The notes under the pieces were generated by a model. It did not search any database, was not told the origin of the DNA, and saw only the letters and a list, made by a program, of their open reading frames with translations. A DNA stretch of 64,000 bases from Nocardioides sp. ChNu-153 (lineage in GTDB: Bacteria > Actinomycetota > Actinomycetes > Propionibacteriales > Nocardioidaceae). Below, one piece after another: positions 52,501 through 60,473 of the stretch. Where the stretch lies: positions 1-64,000 of the forward strand of contig NZ_JADEVT010000010.1 in assembly GCF_030466625.1 (NCBI RefSeq), given 5' to 3'. Numbering within the stretch: the first letter of the stretch is position 1; every line of letters starts with the position of its first letter. Both the position numbers and the translations under genes were made by a program.

Positions 52501-54111
52501 TCAGGACTCCCGGGCGGGGCGGGTGGGCTCGGCGTCCAGGTCGCTGGCCGGGAGGGGGCGGAGGTCGAGGTGCGGGTGCATCCGCTCGACCGCGCCGAGG
52601 CGCCAGCGGTCCGGGAACAGCGCGAGGTGCACGCCGTCGGAGCGGTGCAGCACCTCGACGCCCGACAGCGCCGCCACCTCCGCCAGGTCGGCCTCGTCGA
52701 CCGCCCGGGCGAGCTGGTAGCCCAGCGCGTCGAGCCGGATCGGCGCCCCGAACTCCGCCTGCATCCGCGCGGCGGCCACCTCGAACTGCATCGGCCCGAC
52801 GGCGGCGAGCACCGGCTCGTGCTCGCCGCGCAGCTCCGAGCGCAGCACCTGCACGACGCCCTCCTGGTCGAGCTGCTCGATGCCGCGGCGGAACTGCTTG
52901 TAGCGCCCGGAGTCCGTGGCCCGGGCCGTGGCGAAGTGCTCCGGCGCGAAGCTGGGGATGCCCGGGAAGCGCACCGGCTTGCCGGCGTAGATGGTGTCGC
53001 CCACCCGCACGCTGCCGGCGTTGACGAGCCCGATCACGTCGCCCGGGTGGGCCACCTCGACGGCCTCGCGGCGCCGGCCGAAGACCGCGTGGGCGTACTT
53101 GGTGGCGAAGGGGCGGTCGGTCTGCGCGTGGGTCACCACCATGCCGCGCTGGAACACCCCCGAGACGACGCGCGCGAAGGCGAGGCGGTCGCGGTGGGCC
53201 TTGTCCATGCCGGCCTGCACCTTGAACACGAAGGCGCTGAAGTCGTCGTCGGGCGCCCGCAGGGTGCCGTCCTCCGCGCGGGTGCCCTCGGGCGCCGGAG
53301 CGATCTGCACCAGGGTGCGCAGCAGCTCGGCCACGCCGAAGTTGAGCAGCGCGGAGGCGAACAGCACCGGCGTGGTGCGGCCGGCCAGGAACGCGGCGTG
53401 GTCGTGGTCGGCGCCGTCGGCGGCCAGCAGCTCGTGCCCCTCCACCGCCTCGTCCCACGTCGCGCCGAGCAGCTCGTGGGCGCTCTCGGGCCCCATCCGG
53501 GTCTCCGGCGCGCGCGTCGCCCCGCCCGCGGTGCGCGTGTACGCGACGTACTCGCCCGTGCGCCGGTCGAGCACCCCGTGGAAGTCGCCCGCCTGGCCGA
53601 CGGGCCACGTCAGCGGGGTGGGCCGCAGCCCGATGCGCTGCTCGATCTCGTCGAGGAGGTCGAGCGGGTCGCGGCCCGGCCGGTCCCACTTGTTGATGAC
53701 GGTGATGACCGGCAGGCCGCGGTGGGCGCAGACCCGGAAGAGCTTCAGCGTCTGCGGCTCCAGGCCGCGGGCGGCGTCGACGAGCATCACGGCCGCGTCG
53801 ACGGCCGACAGCACGCGGTAGGTGTCCTCCGAGAAGTCGGCGTGGCCCGGGGTGTCCACCAGGTTGACCACGTGGCCGTCGTGCTCGAACTGCAGCGCGG
53901 TCGAGCTGACGGAGATGCCGCGCTCCTTCTCCATGTCCATCCAGTCCGACACGGTCGCCCGCCGGTCGCCCTTGCCGTGCACCGCACCCGCCTCGGCGAT
54001 GACCTGCGCGTGCAGCGCGAGCGCCTCCGTCAGCGTCGACTTGCCGGCGTCGGGGTGGCTGATGACGGCGAAGGTACGGCGCGTGCGCGCGTCGTGGGGG
54101 GTGTCGGACAC
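52501..54111 (-). CDS. prfC: peptide chain release factor 3
   Basis: A 536-residue translational GTPase that recycles class I release factors. G1 is HPDAGKST (about residues 19-26), G2 region ERGISVSSTALQ, G3 DTPGHADF, G4 NKWDRPGRDPLDLLDEI (RF3-specific). FKVQAGMDKAHRDRLAF and the end domain PMQFEVAAARMQAEFG are typical. GTG 54111 lies 7 bases after TACGGT on the minus strand (leaderless); a far longer upstream frame would be antisense to the LLM gene. Two 27-bp tandem repeats lie just upstream. Confidence 0.94.
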   Translation of the reverse strand: MSDTPHDARTRRTFAVISHPDAGKSTLTEALALHAQVIAEAGAVHGKGDRRATVSDWMDMEKERGISVSSTALQFEHDGHVVNLVDTPGHADFSEDTYRVLSAVDAAVMLVDAARGLEPQTLKLFRVCAHRGLPVITVINKWDRPGRDPLDLLDEIEQRIGLRPTPLTWPVGQAGDFHGVLDRRTGEYVAYTRTAGGATRAPETRMGPESAHELLGATWDEAVEGHELLAADGADHDHAAFLAGRTTPVLFASALLNFGVAELLRTLVQIAPAPEGTRAEDGTLRAPDDDFSAFVFKVQAGMDKAHRDRLAFARVVSGVFQRGMVVTHAQTDRPFATKYAHAVFGRRREAVEVAHPGDVIGLVNAGSVRVGDTIYAGKPVRFPGIPSFAPEHFATARATDSGRYKQFRRGIEQLDQEGVVQVLRSELRGEHEPVLAAVGPMQFEVAAARMQAEFGAPIRLDALGYQLARAVDEADLAEVAALSGVEVLHRSDGVHLALFPDRWRLGAVERMHPHLDLRPLPASDLDAEPTRPARES

Positions 54112-54127
54112 GACGCAGACCGTACCC

Positions 54128-54186
54128 ACGAGCGCGCTTCGCGACGACTCGGCGTGACTACGAGCGCGCTTCGCGACGACTCGGCG
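54128..54186 (+). repeat. two tandem copies of a 27-bp element (prfC-LLM gap)
   Basis: ACGAGCGCGCTTCGCGACGACTCGGCG occurs at 54128-54154 and again at 54160-54186, period 32. Each copy contains complementary CGAG/CTCG ends and a TTCG centre, so it can form a hairpin. It lies in the 109-base gap between the divergent starts of prfC and the oxidoreductase. Confidence 0.8.
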
Positions 54187-54220
54187 GGAACACCAGCGCG
54201 CGGGGAGCGTTGGAGTCGGT

Positions 54221-55240
54221 GTGAAGAAGATCGGGTTCCTGTCCTTCGGCCACTGGACGCCGTCGCCGCACTCGCAGACGCGGTCGGCGTCGGACACGCT
54301 GCTGCAGTCGATCGACCTCGCGGTCGCGGCCGAGGAGCTGGGGGTGGACGGCGCCTACTACCGGGTGCACCACTTCGCGCGCCAGCTCGCCTCGCCGTTC
54401 CCCCTGCTGGCGGCGGTCGGCGCCCGCACGAGCCGCATCGAGATCGGCACGGGCGTCATCGACATGCGCTACGAGAACCCGCTCTACATGGCCGAGGACG
54501 CCGGCTCGGCCGACCTCATCTCCGGCGGCCGGCTGCAGCTCGGCATCAGCCGGGGATCACCGGAGCAGGTGGTCGACGGCTACAAGTACTTCGGGTTCGA
54601 GCCCCCGCAGGGCATGAGCGACGCCGACATGGCGCGCGGCCACACGCAGGTGCTCCTCGAGGTGCTGAAGGGCGAGGGCTTCGCCCAGCCCAACCCGCGC
54701 CCGATGTTCCCCAACCCGCCGGGCCTGCTGCGCATCGAGCCGCACTCCCCGGGCCTGCGCGAGCGCATCTGGTGGGGCGCCGGCTCGCGCGCGACCGCCG
54801 AGTGGACCGCCGAGCAGGGCATGAACCTCATGAGCTCCACCCTGCTGACCGAGGACACGGGCGTGCCGTTCCACCAGCTGCAGGCCGAGCAGATCCAGCG
54901 GTTCCGCGACGCCTGGACGGCCGCCGGCCACGAGCGCGAGCCCCGCGTCTCGGTGAGCCGCAGCATCTTCCCGATCGTCGACGACCGGGACCGGGCCTAC
55001 TTCGGCCACGAGGGCCGCAGCGAGGACCAGGTGGGCTTCCTCGAGGGCGGGGCCGCGCGTTTCGGCAAGACGTACGCCGCGGAGCCCGACCGCCTCGTCG
55101 AGCAGCTGGCGCAGGACGAGGCGATCGCGGCCGCCGACACGCTGTTGCTGACGGTGCCGAACCAGCTGGGTGTCGACTACAACGCCCACGTGCTGGAGGC
55201 GATGATGACCCACGTGGCGCCCGCGCTCGGCTGGCGCTGA
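54221..55240 (+). CDS. LLM-class flavin-dependent oxidoreductase
   Basis: A 339-residue luciferase-like monooxygenase-fold enzyme (TIM barrel; FMN or F420). KKIGFLSFGHW starts the barrel; GVDGAYYRVHHFARQ, IEIGTGVIDMRYENPLYMAEDA and DLISGGRLQLGISRGSP are the conserved LLM segments. An npdG gene downstream shows the cell uses F420, so an F420-dependent reaction is possible. GTG 54221 follows a short leader; the -10 is not clear. It precedes two overlapping or close small genes. Confidence 0.88.
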   Translation: MKKIGFLSFGHWTPSPHSQTRSASDTLLQSIDLAVAAEELGVDGAYYRVHHFARQLASPFPLLAAVGARTSRIEIGTGVIDMRYENPLYMAEDAGSADLISGGRLQLGISRGSPEQVVDGYKYFGFEPPQGMSDADMARGHTQVLLEVLKGEGFAQPNPRPMFPNPPGLLRIEPHSPGLRERIWWGAGSRATAEWTAEQGMNLMSSTLLTEDTGVPFHQLQAEQIQRFRDAWTAAGHEREPRVSVSRSIFPIVDDRDRAYFGHEGRSEDQVGFLEGGAARFGKTYAAEPDRLVEQLAQDEAIAAADTLLLTVPNQLGVDYNAHVLEAMMTHVAPALGWR

Positions 55241-55266
55241 CCGAGGTACGAGGAGCAGGAGACGAC

Positions 55267-55584
55267 ATGGGTGAGGCGAACGCGGTCGAGGTGCGGGACA
55301 ACCCCGAGGAGAAGCGCTACGAGGCGTGGCTCGACGGGGAGCTGGCCGGCTTCGCGGCGTACATCCCGGCCGACGGGATGCTGGTGCTGCCGCACACCGA
55401 GGTCGGGGACGCGCACGAGGGCAAGGGCGTCGGGTCCGCGCTCGCGCGGCACGCGCTCGACGACATCCGCGCCCGCGGGCTGCGGGTCATGCCGACCTGC
55501 CCGTTCATCGCGTCCTGGATGCGCCGGCACCCCGACTACCTCGACCTCGCCTTCAACGCGCCCGCCAGCCGCGTCGCGGACTGA
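55267..55584 (+). CDS. GNAT-like acetyltransferase (YidJ/YjdJ type)
   Basis: A 105-residue short acetyltransferase of the Gcn5-related, cysteine-using type: YEAWLDGELAGFAAYIP, HTEVGDAHEGKGVGSALARHALDDIRARGLRVMPTCPFI with Cys in the V-x-P-x-C-P-F motif, then SWMRRHPDYLDL. Substrate unknown. ATG 55267; the stop overlaps the next gene (TGATG), so the pair is coupled. Confidence 0.87.
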   Translation: MGEANAVEVRDNPEEKRYEAWLDGELAGFAAYIPADGMLVLPHTEVGDAHEGKGVGSALARHALDDIRARGLRVMPTCPFIASWMRRHPDYLDLAFNAPASRVAD

Positions 55585-56048
55585 TGGGCGCCCCCGAGGG
55601 CCACGAGGGCGTGTTCCTCGACCGGGCCGAGCCGGAGGTGTACGCCGCGCTCGCGGCCACCGCCAAGGCCGTCACCGAGGCGGCGCGCCGGGCGGGCCTC
55701 GACCGGGGGTTCGTCGAGCTGGTCAACCTGCGGGTCTCCCAGCTCAACGGCTGCGCCTTCTGCCTCGACCTGCACCACCGACGGGCGCTCAAGGCGGGGG
55801 AGGACCCCCGCCGGCTCGCGGTGCTGTCGGTGTGGGAGGAGACGGCGCTCTTCGACGAGCGCGAGCGCGCCGCGCTGGCCCTGGCGGAGTCGGTCACCCG
55901 GCTGCCGCCCGTCGAGGAGCGTCGCGCCGTCGAGGCCGACGCGCGGCGGGTGCTGGGGGACGAGGCCTACGGGGCGGTCGCCTGGATCGCGGTGACGATC
56001 AACGCGTTCAACCGCGTCTCGATCACCAGTCAGCATCCCGTGGTGTGA
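55584..56048 (+). CDS. carboxymuconolactone decarboxylase/AhpD-like protein
   Basis: A 154-residue all-helical protein of the AhpD superfamily. The redox motif is NGCAFCLDLHHRRAL (Cys57, Cys60, His64), which fits an alkylhydroperoxidase-type role with other thiol donors. The start overlaps the acetyltransferase stop. The stop is followed by a GC-rich tandem repeat and a strong terminator. Confidence 0.9.
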   Translation: MGAPEGHEGVFLDRAEPEVYAALAATAKAVTEAARRAGLDRGFVELVNLRVSQLNGCAFCLDLHHRRALKAGEDPRRLAVLSVWEETALFDERERAALALAESVTRLPPVEERRAVEADARRVLGDEAYGAVAWIAVTINAFNRVSITSQHPVV

Positions 56049-56082
56049 GCGCGGGCCCGAGCGCGGGCCCGAGCGCGGGCTC
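56047..56082 (+). repeat. three tandem 12-bp units
   Basis: GAGCGCGGGCCC at 56047-56058 and 56059-56070, then GAGCGCGGGCTC at 56071-56082, right after the AhpD-like gene. Confidence 0.85.
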
Positions 56083-56091
56083 AGCCGGACG

Positions 56092-56132
56092 CGCCGAGGG
56101 CGGGAGGAGCGTTGCTCCTCCCGCCCTCGGCG
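56092..56132. terminator. strong bidirectional terminator
   Basis: A perfect 19-bp stem, CGCCGAGGGCGGGAGGAGC with its complement, and a GTT loop, between the AhpD-like gene and the convergent sortase gene. Confidence 0.95.
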
Positions 56133-56154
56133 GTTCGTCGTGCGGGCGCCGGGC

Positions 56155-56811
56155 TCAGCCGGCCGCCTGGTCCGCGGTGGGCTCCACCGTGGGCCGCTCC
56201 TTCGGCTCGCCGAGCGGCGTGCCGAAGGCGATGACGTTGCGCTCGTAGTACTCCCCGTTCCAGTCCGCGCAGGTGATGAGGACGAGGTTGCCGTCACCGC
56301 GGTCCTGGCCGAACAGCTCCTCGGCCTTCTCCGCCACGTCGTCCCGGCTGTAGTAGCGCACCCGGTCGATCTCGTAGCGCATCCGGCCGGACTCGCTGAC
56401 GACGTCCACCTGGTCGCCCGCCTCGAGCGAGCCGATCCGGTTCATCGACCCACCGCCGGTGTGCACGGTGTGACCGGTGATGACCGTCTGGCCCGTGGCA
56501 TTGCCGGGCTTCGCGCTCTCGTTCCACCAGCCGACCAGCTCGGCGTCGCGGGGCGGGTCGAGGACCCCCTCCGTGCTGACGCTGATCGGGACGATGGGAG
56601 CGGTCACCTCGAGGCGGGGGACCTCGAGGCGGATCGGCGCGGCCGGGTCGAGCGAGGTGTACTGCGACGACGTGCCGTCGTCCGCCTCCCCGCCCGGCCA
56701 CGCGATCCCGATGCCCACGAGCCCGACGCTCAGGACGAGGAGCAGGGTGGTCAGCGCCGTCAGGACCGCGGTGCTGCGGACCTTGCCTGCCCCCGTGCTC
56801 TTCTCGGTCAT
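56155..56811 (-). CDS. class F sortase
   Basis: A 218-residue transpeptidase with one N-terminal helix (VLTALTTLLLVLSVGLVGIGIAW). Catalytic residues fit sortase: His114 in VITGHTVHTGG, Cys181 in LVLITCADW and Arg191 in YYERNVIAFG. Class F sortases are common in actinobacteria and attach secreted proteins to the cell wall or other anchors. The gene is 12 bases after a secreted protein with a stalk and C-terminal helix, its probable substrate. Confidence 0.92.
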   Translation of the reverse strand: MTEKSTGAGKVRSTAVLTALTTLLLVLSVGLVGIGIAWPGGEADDGTSSQYTSLDPAAPIRLEVPRLEVTAPIVPISVSTEGVLDPPRDAELVGWWNESAKPGNATGQTVITGHTVHTGGGSMNRIGSLEAGDQVDVVSESGRMRYEIDRVRYYSRDDVAEKAEELFGQDRGDGNLVLITCADWNGEYYERNVIAFGTPLGEPKERPTVEPTADQAAG

Positions 56812-56823
56812 GGCGTCAGCAGG

Positions 56824-58092
56824 TCACGCAGCGTTGCGGGCGCGGACGAAGCGGGCCACACCGGCGGTGCCGGCGAGGAGCGTCATGCCGACCAGCGCGG
56901 CGGGACCCCAGGGAGCGGGCGTCTCGCCCGACATGCCGGCGGGGACCGAGGTGGGCACCGTCGGGGTGTCGGCGACCGGCGTGACCGGCGGCGTCGTCGG
57001 CGTCGGGGTGGGCTCGGGCTCGCCCACGGCGTACACGCCGCCGCGGCAGAAGGCCTTGCCGAGCTCGACGCTGGCGAAGCTGGTGCCGATGAACTGGCTG
57101 GCCGCCGGGAGCACCTGCAGGTCGAACGCGGTGACCTCGATGGAGTTCGGGGTCGGCTGGCTCTGCTTGTTGAGCGTCAGGCTCAGCAGGTTGTCGCGGA
57201 CCGGCGCGAGCTGGTCGGAGATCTGGGCGATGACCAGGTCGTTGATCTGCTGGACGTAGGGCAGCAGGGCGGTCAGCGGGGCGAGGGCGCCCTGGAGGCC
57301 GTTGGTCAGCTGCGAGTCCAGGCCCACGAGGATCGCGTCCACGACGTCGTCGAGGTTGGTGACGACCTCCGTGTTCGGCGCGATGTCACCGACGGGGAGG
57401 TTGAGGATCTCCACCTCCTGGCCGGCGACCGTGACGTAACCGCGCAGGTCGGCGATGTTCGACGTGGCCTCGGCCGAGGTCGAGGTGGCGGCGCAGGAGC
57501 TCTGGATCGCGCCGGCCGACTCGATGACGACGCCGAGGTTGCCGAGACCGCCCAGCACCTGGTTGAGCACGTCGCTCAGCGGGGTGAGCAGCTGGGAGAC
57601 GACCGGGCCGAGCGCGTCGTTCAGCGGCTGCGTCAGCGGGGCCAGGATGTTGCTCTGGATCAGCTGGGCGTTGCCCAGGTCGATCGTGCCGGGCACCAGG
57701 GTGACCTGGTCGCCGCCGGTGAGGCAGGTGCCGTCGCCGACCTCGGCCACGACGGCGCCGTTGCCCGCGACGCCGGAGCACGCGAAGGCGTTCGACCGGC
57801 CGCCGTTCGAGGAGGTCGTGGCGTCCTGGTAGATGACGCCCACGTCGACGTTGCTCTGCTGCGAGAGCACGTCGGCGACCTCGGGGCTGTTGGTGCCGGA
57901 CTCGGTCTGGGTCGTGCCGTCGGTGACGACGGTGTACTGACCCGAGTCGACGGGGCTGCCGGCGATCGTGAGGATGGCGCCGGTCGCGCTGGCCTCCGCG
58001 GCGGGGTCGGCGGCCATGGCCGGAGCCGTGGTGACGCCGACGACGGCGATGGTGGAGAGCGCGGCAACGAGGCGCGCAGCGGGGCGTGACAT
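56824..58092 (-). CDS. surface protein with Pro/Thr stalk and C-terminal transmembrane anchor (probable sortase partner)
   Basis: A 422-residue exported protein. The N-terminal signal peptide ends at about ATTAPAMA-ADPA. The body has short alternating hydrophobic stretches with several cysteines, then a Pro/Thr/Glu stalk (EPTPTPTTPPVTPVADTPTVPTSV), a C-terminal helix (AALVGMTLLAGTAGVARF) and a basic end (VRARNAA). No LPxTG is visible; the region before the helix reads GMSGETPAPWG. It is next to a class F sortase on the same strand. GGAGGG precedes ATG 58092. The 321-base gap to npdG holds promoters only. Confidence 0.75.
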   Translation of the reverse strand: MSRPAARLVAALSTIAVVGVTTAPAMAADPAAEASATGAILTIAGSPVDSGQYTVVTDGTTQTESGTNSPEVADVLSQQSNVDVGVIYQDATTSSNGGRSNAFACSGVAGNGAVVAEVGDGTCLTGGDQVTLVPGTIDLGNAQLIQSNILAPLTQPLNDALGPVVSQLLTPLSDVLNQVLGGLGNLGVVIESAGAIQSSCAATSTSAEATSNIADLRGYVTVAGQEVEILNLPVGDIAPNTEVVTNLDDVVDAILVGLDSQLTNGLQGALAPLTALLPYVQQINDLVIAQISDQLAPVRDNLLSLTLNKQSQPTPNSIEVTAFDLQVLPAASQFIGTSFASVELGKAFCRGGVYAVGEPEPTPTPTTPPVTPVADTPTVPTSVPAGMSGETPAPWGPAALVGMTLLAGTAGVARFVRARNAA

Positions 58093-58330
58093 AGGAATCC
58101 CTCCCAGGGTGGAACACGGCAGTCCCGACATCCGAGGCGTCGGGTCACTCGCTGTGCTGAACGACACAAGCGATCGCAGGCTACCCTCAAGATTGCCTCA
58201 AGGCGACTGAATGCGCAGATCAAACCCGGGTTGAGCACGTGACGGACGTCGCACTCCGGACCTGCGAGGGGCCTCTCGGGTCGATGGTTCGACGGGTGGC
58301 CCGCCGGGTGCGGGTGCGCCCGAGCGTCAC

Positions 58331-58336
58331 TACGAT
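58331..58336 (+). promoter_or_regulatory. -10 box of npdG
   Basis: TACGAT lies about 78 bases before the npdG start, so this transcript has a leader and a ribosome-binding site, unlike most genes here. Confidence 0.4.
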
Positions 58337-58413
58337 GCGAATCCATCCGCAGGGTTTCCTGCACCGAGACACCCGTCGCGGCCCGCTGCGGCGCGACGAG
58401 AAGGAGCAGCCGC

Positions 58414-59097
58414 GTGAGCATCCCCGAGAGCCTCGAGGGCACGACCATCGCCGTCCTGGGCGGCACCGGCCCGCAGGGTCGCGGGCTCGCCCGCCGCTTC
58501 GCGGCCGCGGGCCTGAGCGTGGTGCTGGGGTCCCGCACCGAGGAGAAGGGTGCGGCCGCGGCCGCCGAGCTCGCCGCTGCGCTGGGCGAGGGCGCGGGCT
58601 CCGTCACCGGCGCCGACAACGCCGGCGCGGCCGCCGCGGGCGACGTCGTGCTCGTGGTCGTGCCGTGGGACGGCCACAAGGAGCTGCTGGAGGGCCTGCG
58701 CTCCGAGCTGGCCGGCAAGGTCGTCGTCGACTGCGTCAACCCGCTCGGCTTCGACAAGCAGGGCCCGTTCGCCCTGCAGGTGGAGGAGGGGTCGGCGACG
58801 CAGCAGGCCCAGGCCGTGCTGCCGGACTCCACCGTCGTCGGCGCCTTCCACAACGTCTCCGCCGTGCTGCTCGAGGACCCCGAGGTCACGAGCATCGACA
58901 CCGACGTGCTCGTGCTGGGCGACGAGCGCGAGGCCACCGACCTCGTGCAGGACCTCGCGGGCGTGATCCCCGGTGTCCGGGGTGTGTACGCCGGCCGCCG
59001 CCGCAACGCCCACCAGGTCGAGGCGCTGACGGCCAACCTCATCGCCGCCAACCGCCGCTACAAGGCGCACGCCGGCGTGCGGATCACCGACGTCTGA
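58414..59097 (+). CDS. npdG: NADPH-dependent F420 reductase
   Basis: A 227-residue Rossmann enzyme that passes hydride between NADPH and coenzyme F420. TTIAVLGGTGPQGRGLARRFAAAG is the N-terminal motif, VLVVVPWDGHKELLEGL, VVDCVNPLGFDKQG and GAFHNVSAVLLED follow. Length and motifs match NpdG/FNO. AAGGAG sits before GTG 58414. A repeat array begins right after the stop. Confidence 0.92.
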   Translation: MSIPESLEGTTIAVLGGTGPQGRGLARRFAAAGLSVVLGSRTEEKGAAAAAELAAALGEGAGSVTGADNAGAAAAGDVVLVVVPWDGHKELLEGLRSELAGKVVVDCVNPLGFDKQGPFALQVEEGSATQQAQAVLPDSTVVGAFHNVSAVLLEDPEVTSIDTDVLVLGDEREATDLVQDLAGVIPGVRGVYAGRRRNAHQVEALTANLIAANRRYKAHAGVRITDV

Positions 59098-59100
59098 GGG

Positions 59101-59214
59101 CTGGTCTCGAGGGTCGCCCCGCGGGGGCGACCACCTCGACCACCGGGTGGCCGCGGGGGCGACCACCTCGACCACCGGGTGGCCACGGGGGCGACCGCCC
59201 TCGGCTGCCGGGTG
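59101..59214 (-). repeat. interspersed repeat array after npdG
   Basis: Read on the minus strand: two or more CCGGTGGTCGAGGTGGTCGCCCC-like units and a closing unit ending CGACCCTCGAGACCAG. Same arms as at 22223, 26771 and 40576. It begins 3 bases after the npdG stop. The rest of the 59098-59398 gap includes a further CCGGTGGTCGAGG fragment near 59371 and no gene I can support. Confidence 0.75.
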
Positions 59215-59398
59215 GCTGGCGAGCTCGCCGCCCGATCGCATCCACTCGTGGGCGCAGCGCCCCGTCGTGGCGCGGGCTCCGTGGTGCGAGTGGTGACATC
59301 CGGGCGATGTCGGGCGGGCGGTGGCCCCGCGCCCACGGGACCCCGCCGCCCCGACCACCGGGCACGCGGCCCGGTGGTCGAGGCGTCAGGTAGAGCCG

Positions 59399-59704
59399 CT
59401 ACCAGCTCGACTTCGTGATGCCCGGGAGCTCGCCGCGGTGGGCCATCTCCCGGAAGCGCACGCGGGACAGGCCCGCCTTGCGCAGGTAGCCGCGGGGGCG
59501 GCCGTCCACCTGGTCCCGGTTGCGCAGCCGCACCGGAGAGGAGTCGCGCGGCAGGCGCGACAGTGCGCGGACGGCCTCGGTCAGCTCCCCGGACCCGGGC
59601 TCGGCCCGCCGCACGGCCTCGCGCAGGGCGGCGCGGCGCTCGGCGTACCGCTCCACGACCGCGCGGCGGCGCGCGTCCGCCGCGATCTTCGACTTCTTGG
59701 CCAT
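59399..59704 (-). CDS. rpsN: 30S ribosomal protein S14 (zinc-independent paralogue)
   Basis: A 101-residue S14 without the zinc-binding C-x-x-C pairs of the standard protein; [32 protein letters not shown] is the conserved C-terminus. It belongs to the zinc-saving set and shares its start with the L33 stop (TGATG), so L28-L33-S14 form a tightly coupled operon read from the Zur box at 60133. Confidence 0.95.
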   Translation of the reverse strand: MAKKSKIAADARRRAVVERYAERRAALREAVRRAEPGSGELTEAVRALSRLPRDSSPVRLRNRDQVDGRPRGYLRKAGLSRVRFREMAHRGELPGITKSSW

Positions 59705-59874
59705 CAGCGCTCCTCGCGGAACTCGACGTGGCGCCGCACGCGCGGGTCGAACTTGCGCAGCACGAGCCGGTCGGGGTCGTTGCGCCGGTTCTTGCGCGTG
59801 ACGTAGGTGTAGCCGGTCCCCGCCGTCGACCGCAGCTTCACGATCGGTCGCACGTCGTTGCCTCGCCTGGCCAT
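59704..59874 (-). CDS. rpmG: 50S ribosomal protein L33 (zinc-independent paralogue)
   Basis: A 56-residue L33 ([21 protein letters not shown] and [21 protein letters not shown]) with no cysteines, so it cannot hold zinc. ATG 59874 overlaps the L28 stop and its own stop overlaps S14. Confidence 0.95.
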   Translation of the reverse strand: MARRGNDVRPIVKLRSTAGTGYTYVTRKNRRNDPDRLVLRKFDPRVRRHVEFREER

Positions 59875-60110
59875 CAGAACCCCGTCCCCTTCCGCTGCAG
59901 CTCGGCGACCACGGACTCGATCCCGCGGGCGTCGATCACCTTGATGCCGCGGGCACTCACCCGCAGCACGACGTGCCGGCCGAGGCTCGGCACGAAGTAC
60001 CTCTTGCGCTGGATGTTGACGTCGAACCTCCGCTTGGTGCGGCGGTGCGAGTGCGAGACGTGGTGGCCGAATCCCGGCTCCCGCCCCGTCACCTGGCACA
60101 CACGTGACAT
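59874..60110 (-). CDS. rpmB: 50S ribosomal protein L28 (zinc-independent paralogue)
   Basis: A 78-residue L28 ([31 protein letters not shown]) with only one cysteine instead of the zinc-binding set of the C+ form. First gene after the Zur box on the minus strand; GGGAG lies before ATG 60110. Confidence 0.95.
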   Translation of the reverse strand: MSRVCQVTGREPGFGHHVSHSHRRTKRRFDVNIQRKRYFVPSLGRHVVLRVSARGIKVIDARGIESVVAELQRKGTGF

Positions 60111-60132
60111 CGGGACTCCCTTCGTGTCAGAC

Positions 60133-60147
60133 TGAAAACGGTTCTCA
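60133..60147. promoter_or_regulatory. Zur-box-like palindrome
   Basis: TGAAAACGGTTCTCA is a near-palindrome of the actinobacterial Zur-box type, in the 69-base gap between divergent zinc-independent ribosomal protein operons (rpmB-rpmG-rpsN and rpmE-CobW-like). The set is expected to be expressed when zinc is low. Confidence 0.8.
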
Positions 60148-60179
60148 TTCTAAACACACGCAGGAAGAGGCAGATCCAG

Positions 60180-60473
60180 ATGAAGCAGGGGATCCACCCC
60201 ACGTACGGGCCCGTGGTCTTCCGCGACCGCTCGGCCGACCAGCTGGTGCTCACCCGCTCGACGCTCGCCGGCCGCACCGGCGGGGAGACCGTCGAGATCG
60301 ACGGCACGACGTACCCGGTCGTCGACGTCGACGTCTCCTCGGCCAGCCACCCGTTCTGGACCGGCAAGGGTCGCGTCATGGACACCGAGGGCCGCGTCGA
60401 GGCCTTCCGCCGTCGGTACGGCGCCCGCGGCGCCGCGGGCGGGCGCAGCGCCGCCGGGGAGGGGGACGCGTGA
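60180..60473 (+). CDS. rpmE: 50S ribosomal protein L31 type B
   Basis: A 97-residue L31 of the zinc-independent type: [48 protein letters not shown]. No C-x-x-C. The Gly/Ala/Arg tail is longer than usual. AGGAAGAGG precedes the ATG; the stop overlaps the next GTG. Confidence 0.95.
   Translation: MKQGIHPTYGPVVFRDRSADQLVLTRSTLAGRTGGETVEIDGTTYPVVDVDVSSASHPFWTGKGRVMDTEGRVEAFRRRYGARGAAGGRSAAGEGDA

Noticed and set aside
52570..55584. A 1004-codon plus-strand frame across prfC and the oxidoreductase gene
   Set aside because: It is the antisense of prfC followed by frame-shifted text; only its last part (55267-55584) is a real gene.
56092..56132. Insertion-sequence end or attachment site
   Set aside because: A perfect hairpin between convergent genes with no flanking direct repeats or transposase; it is a terminator.
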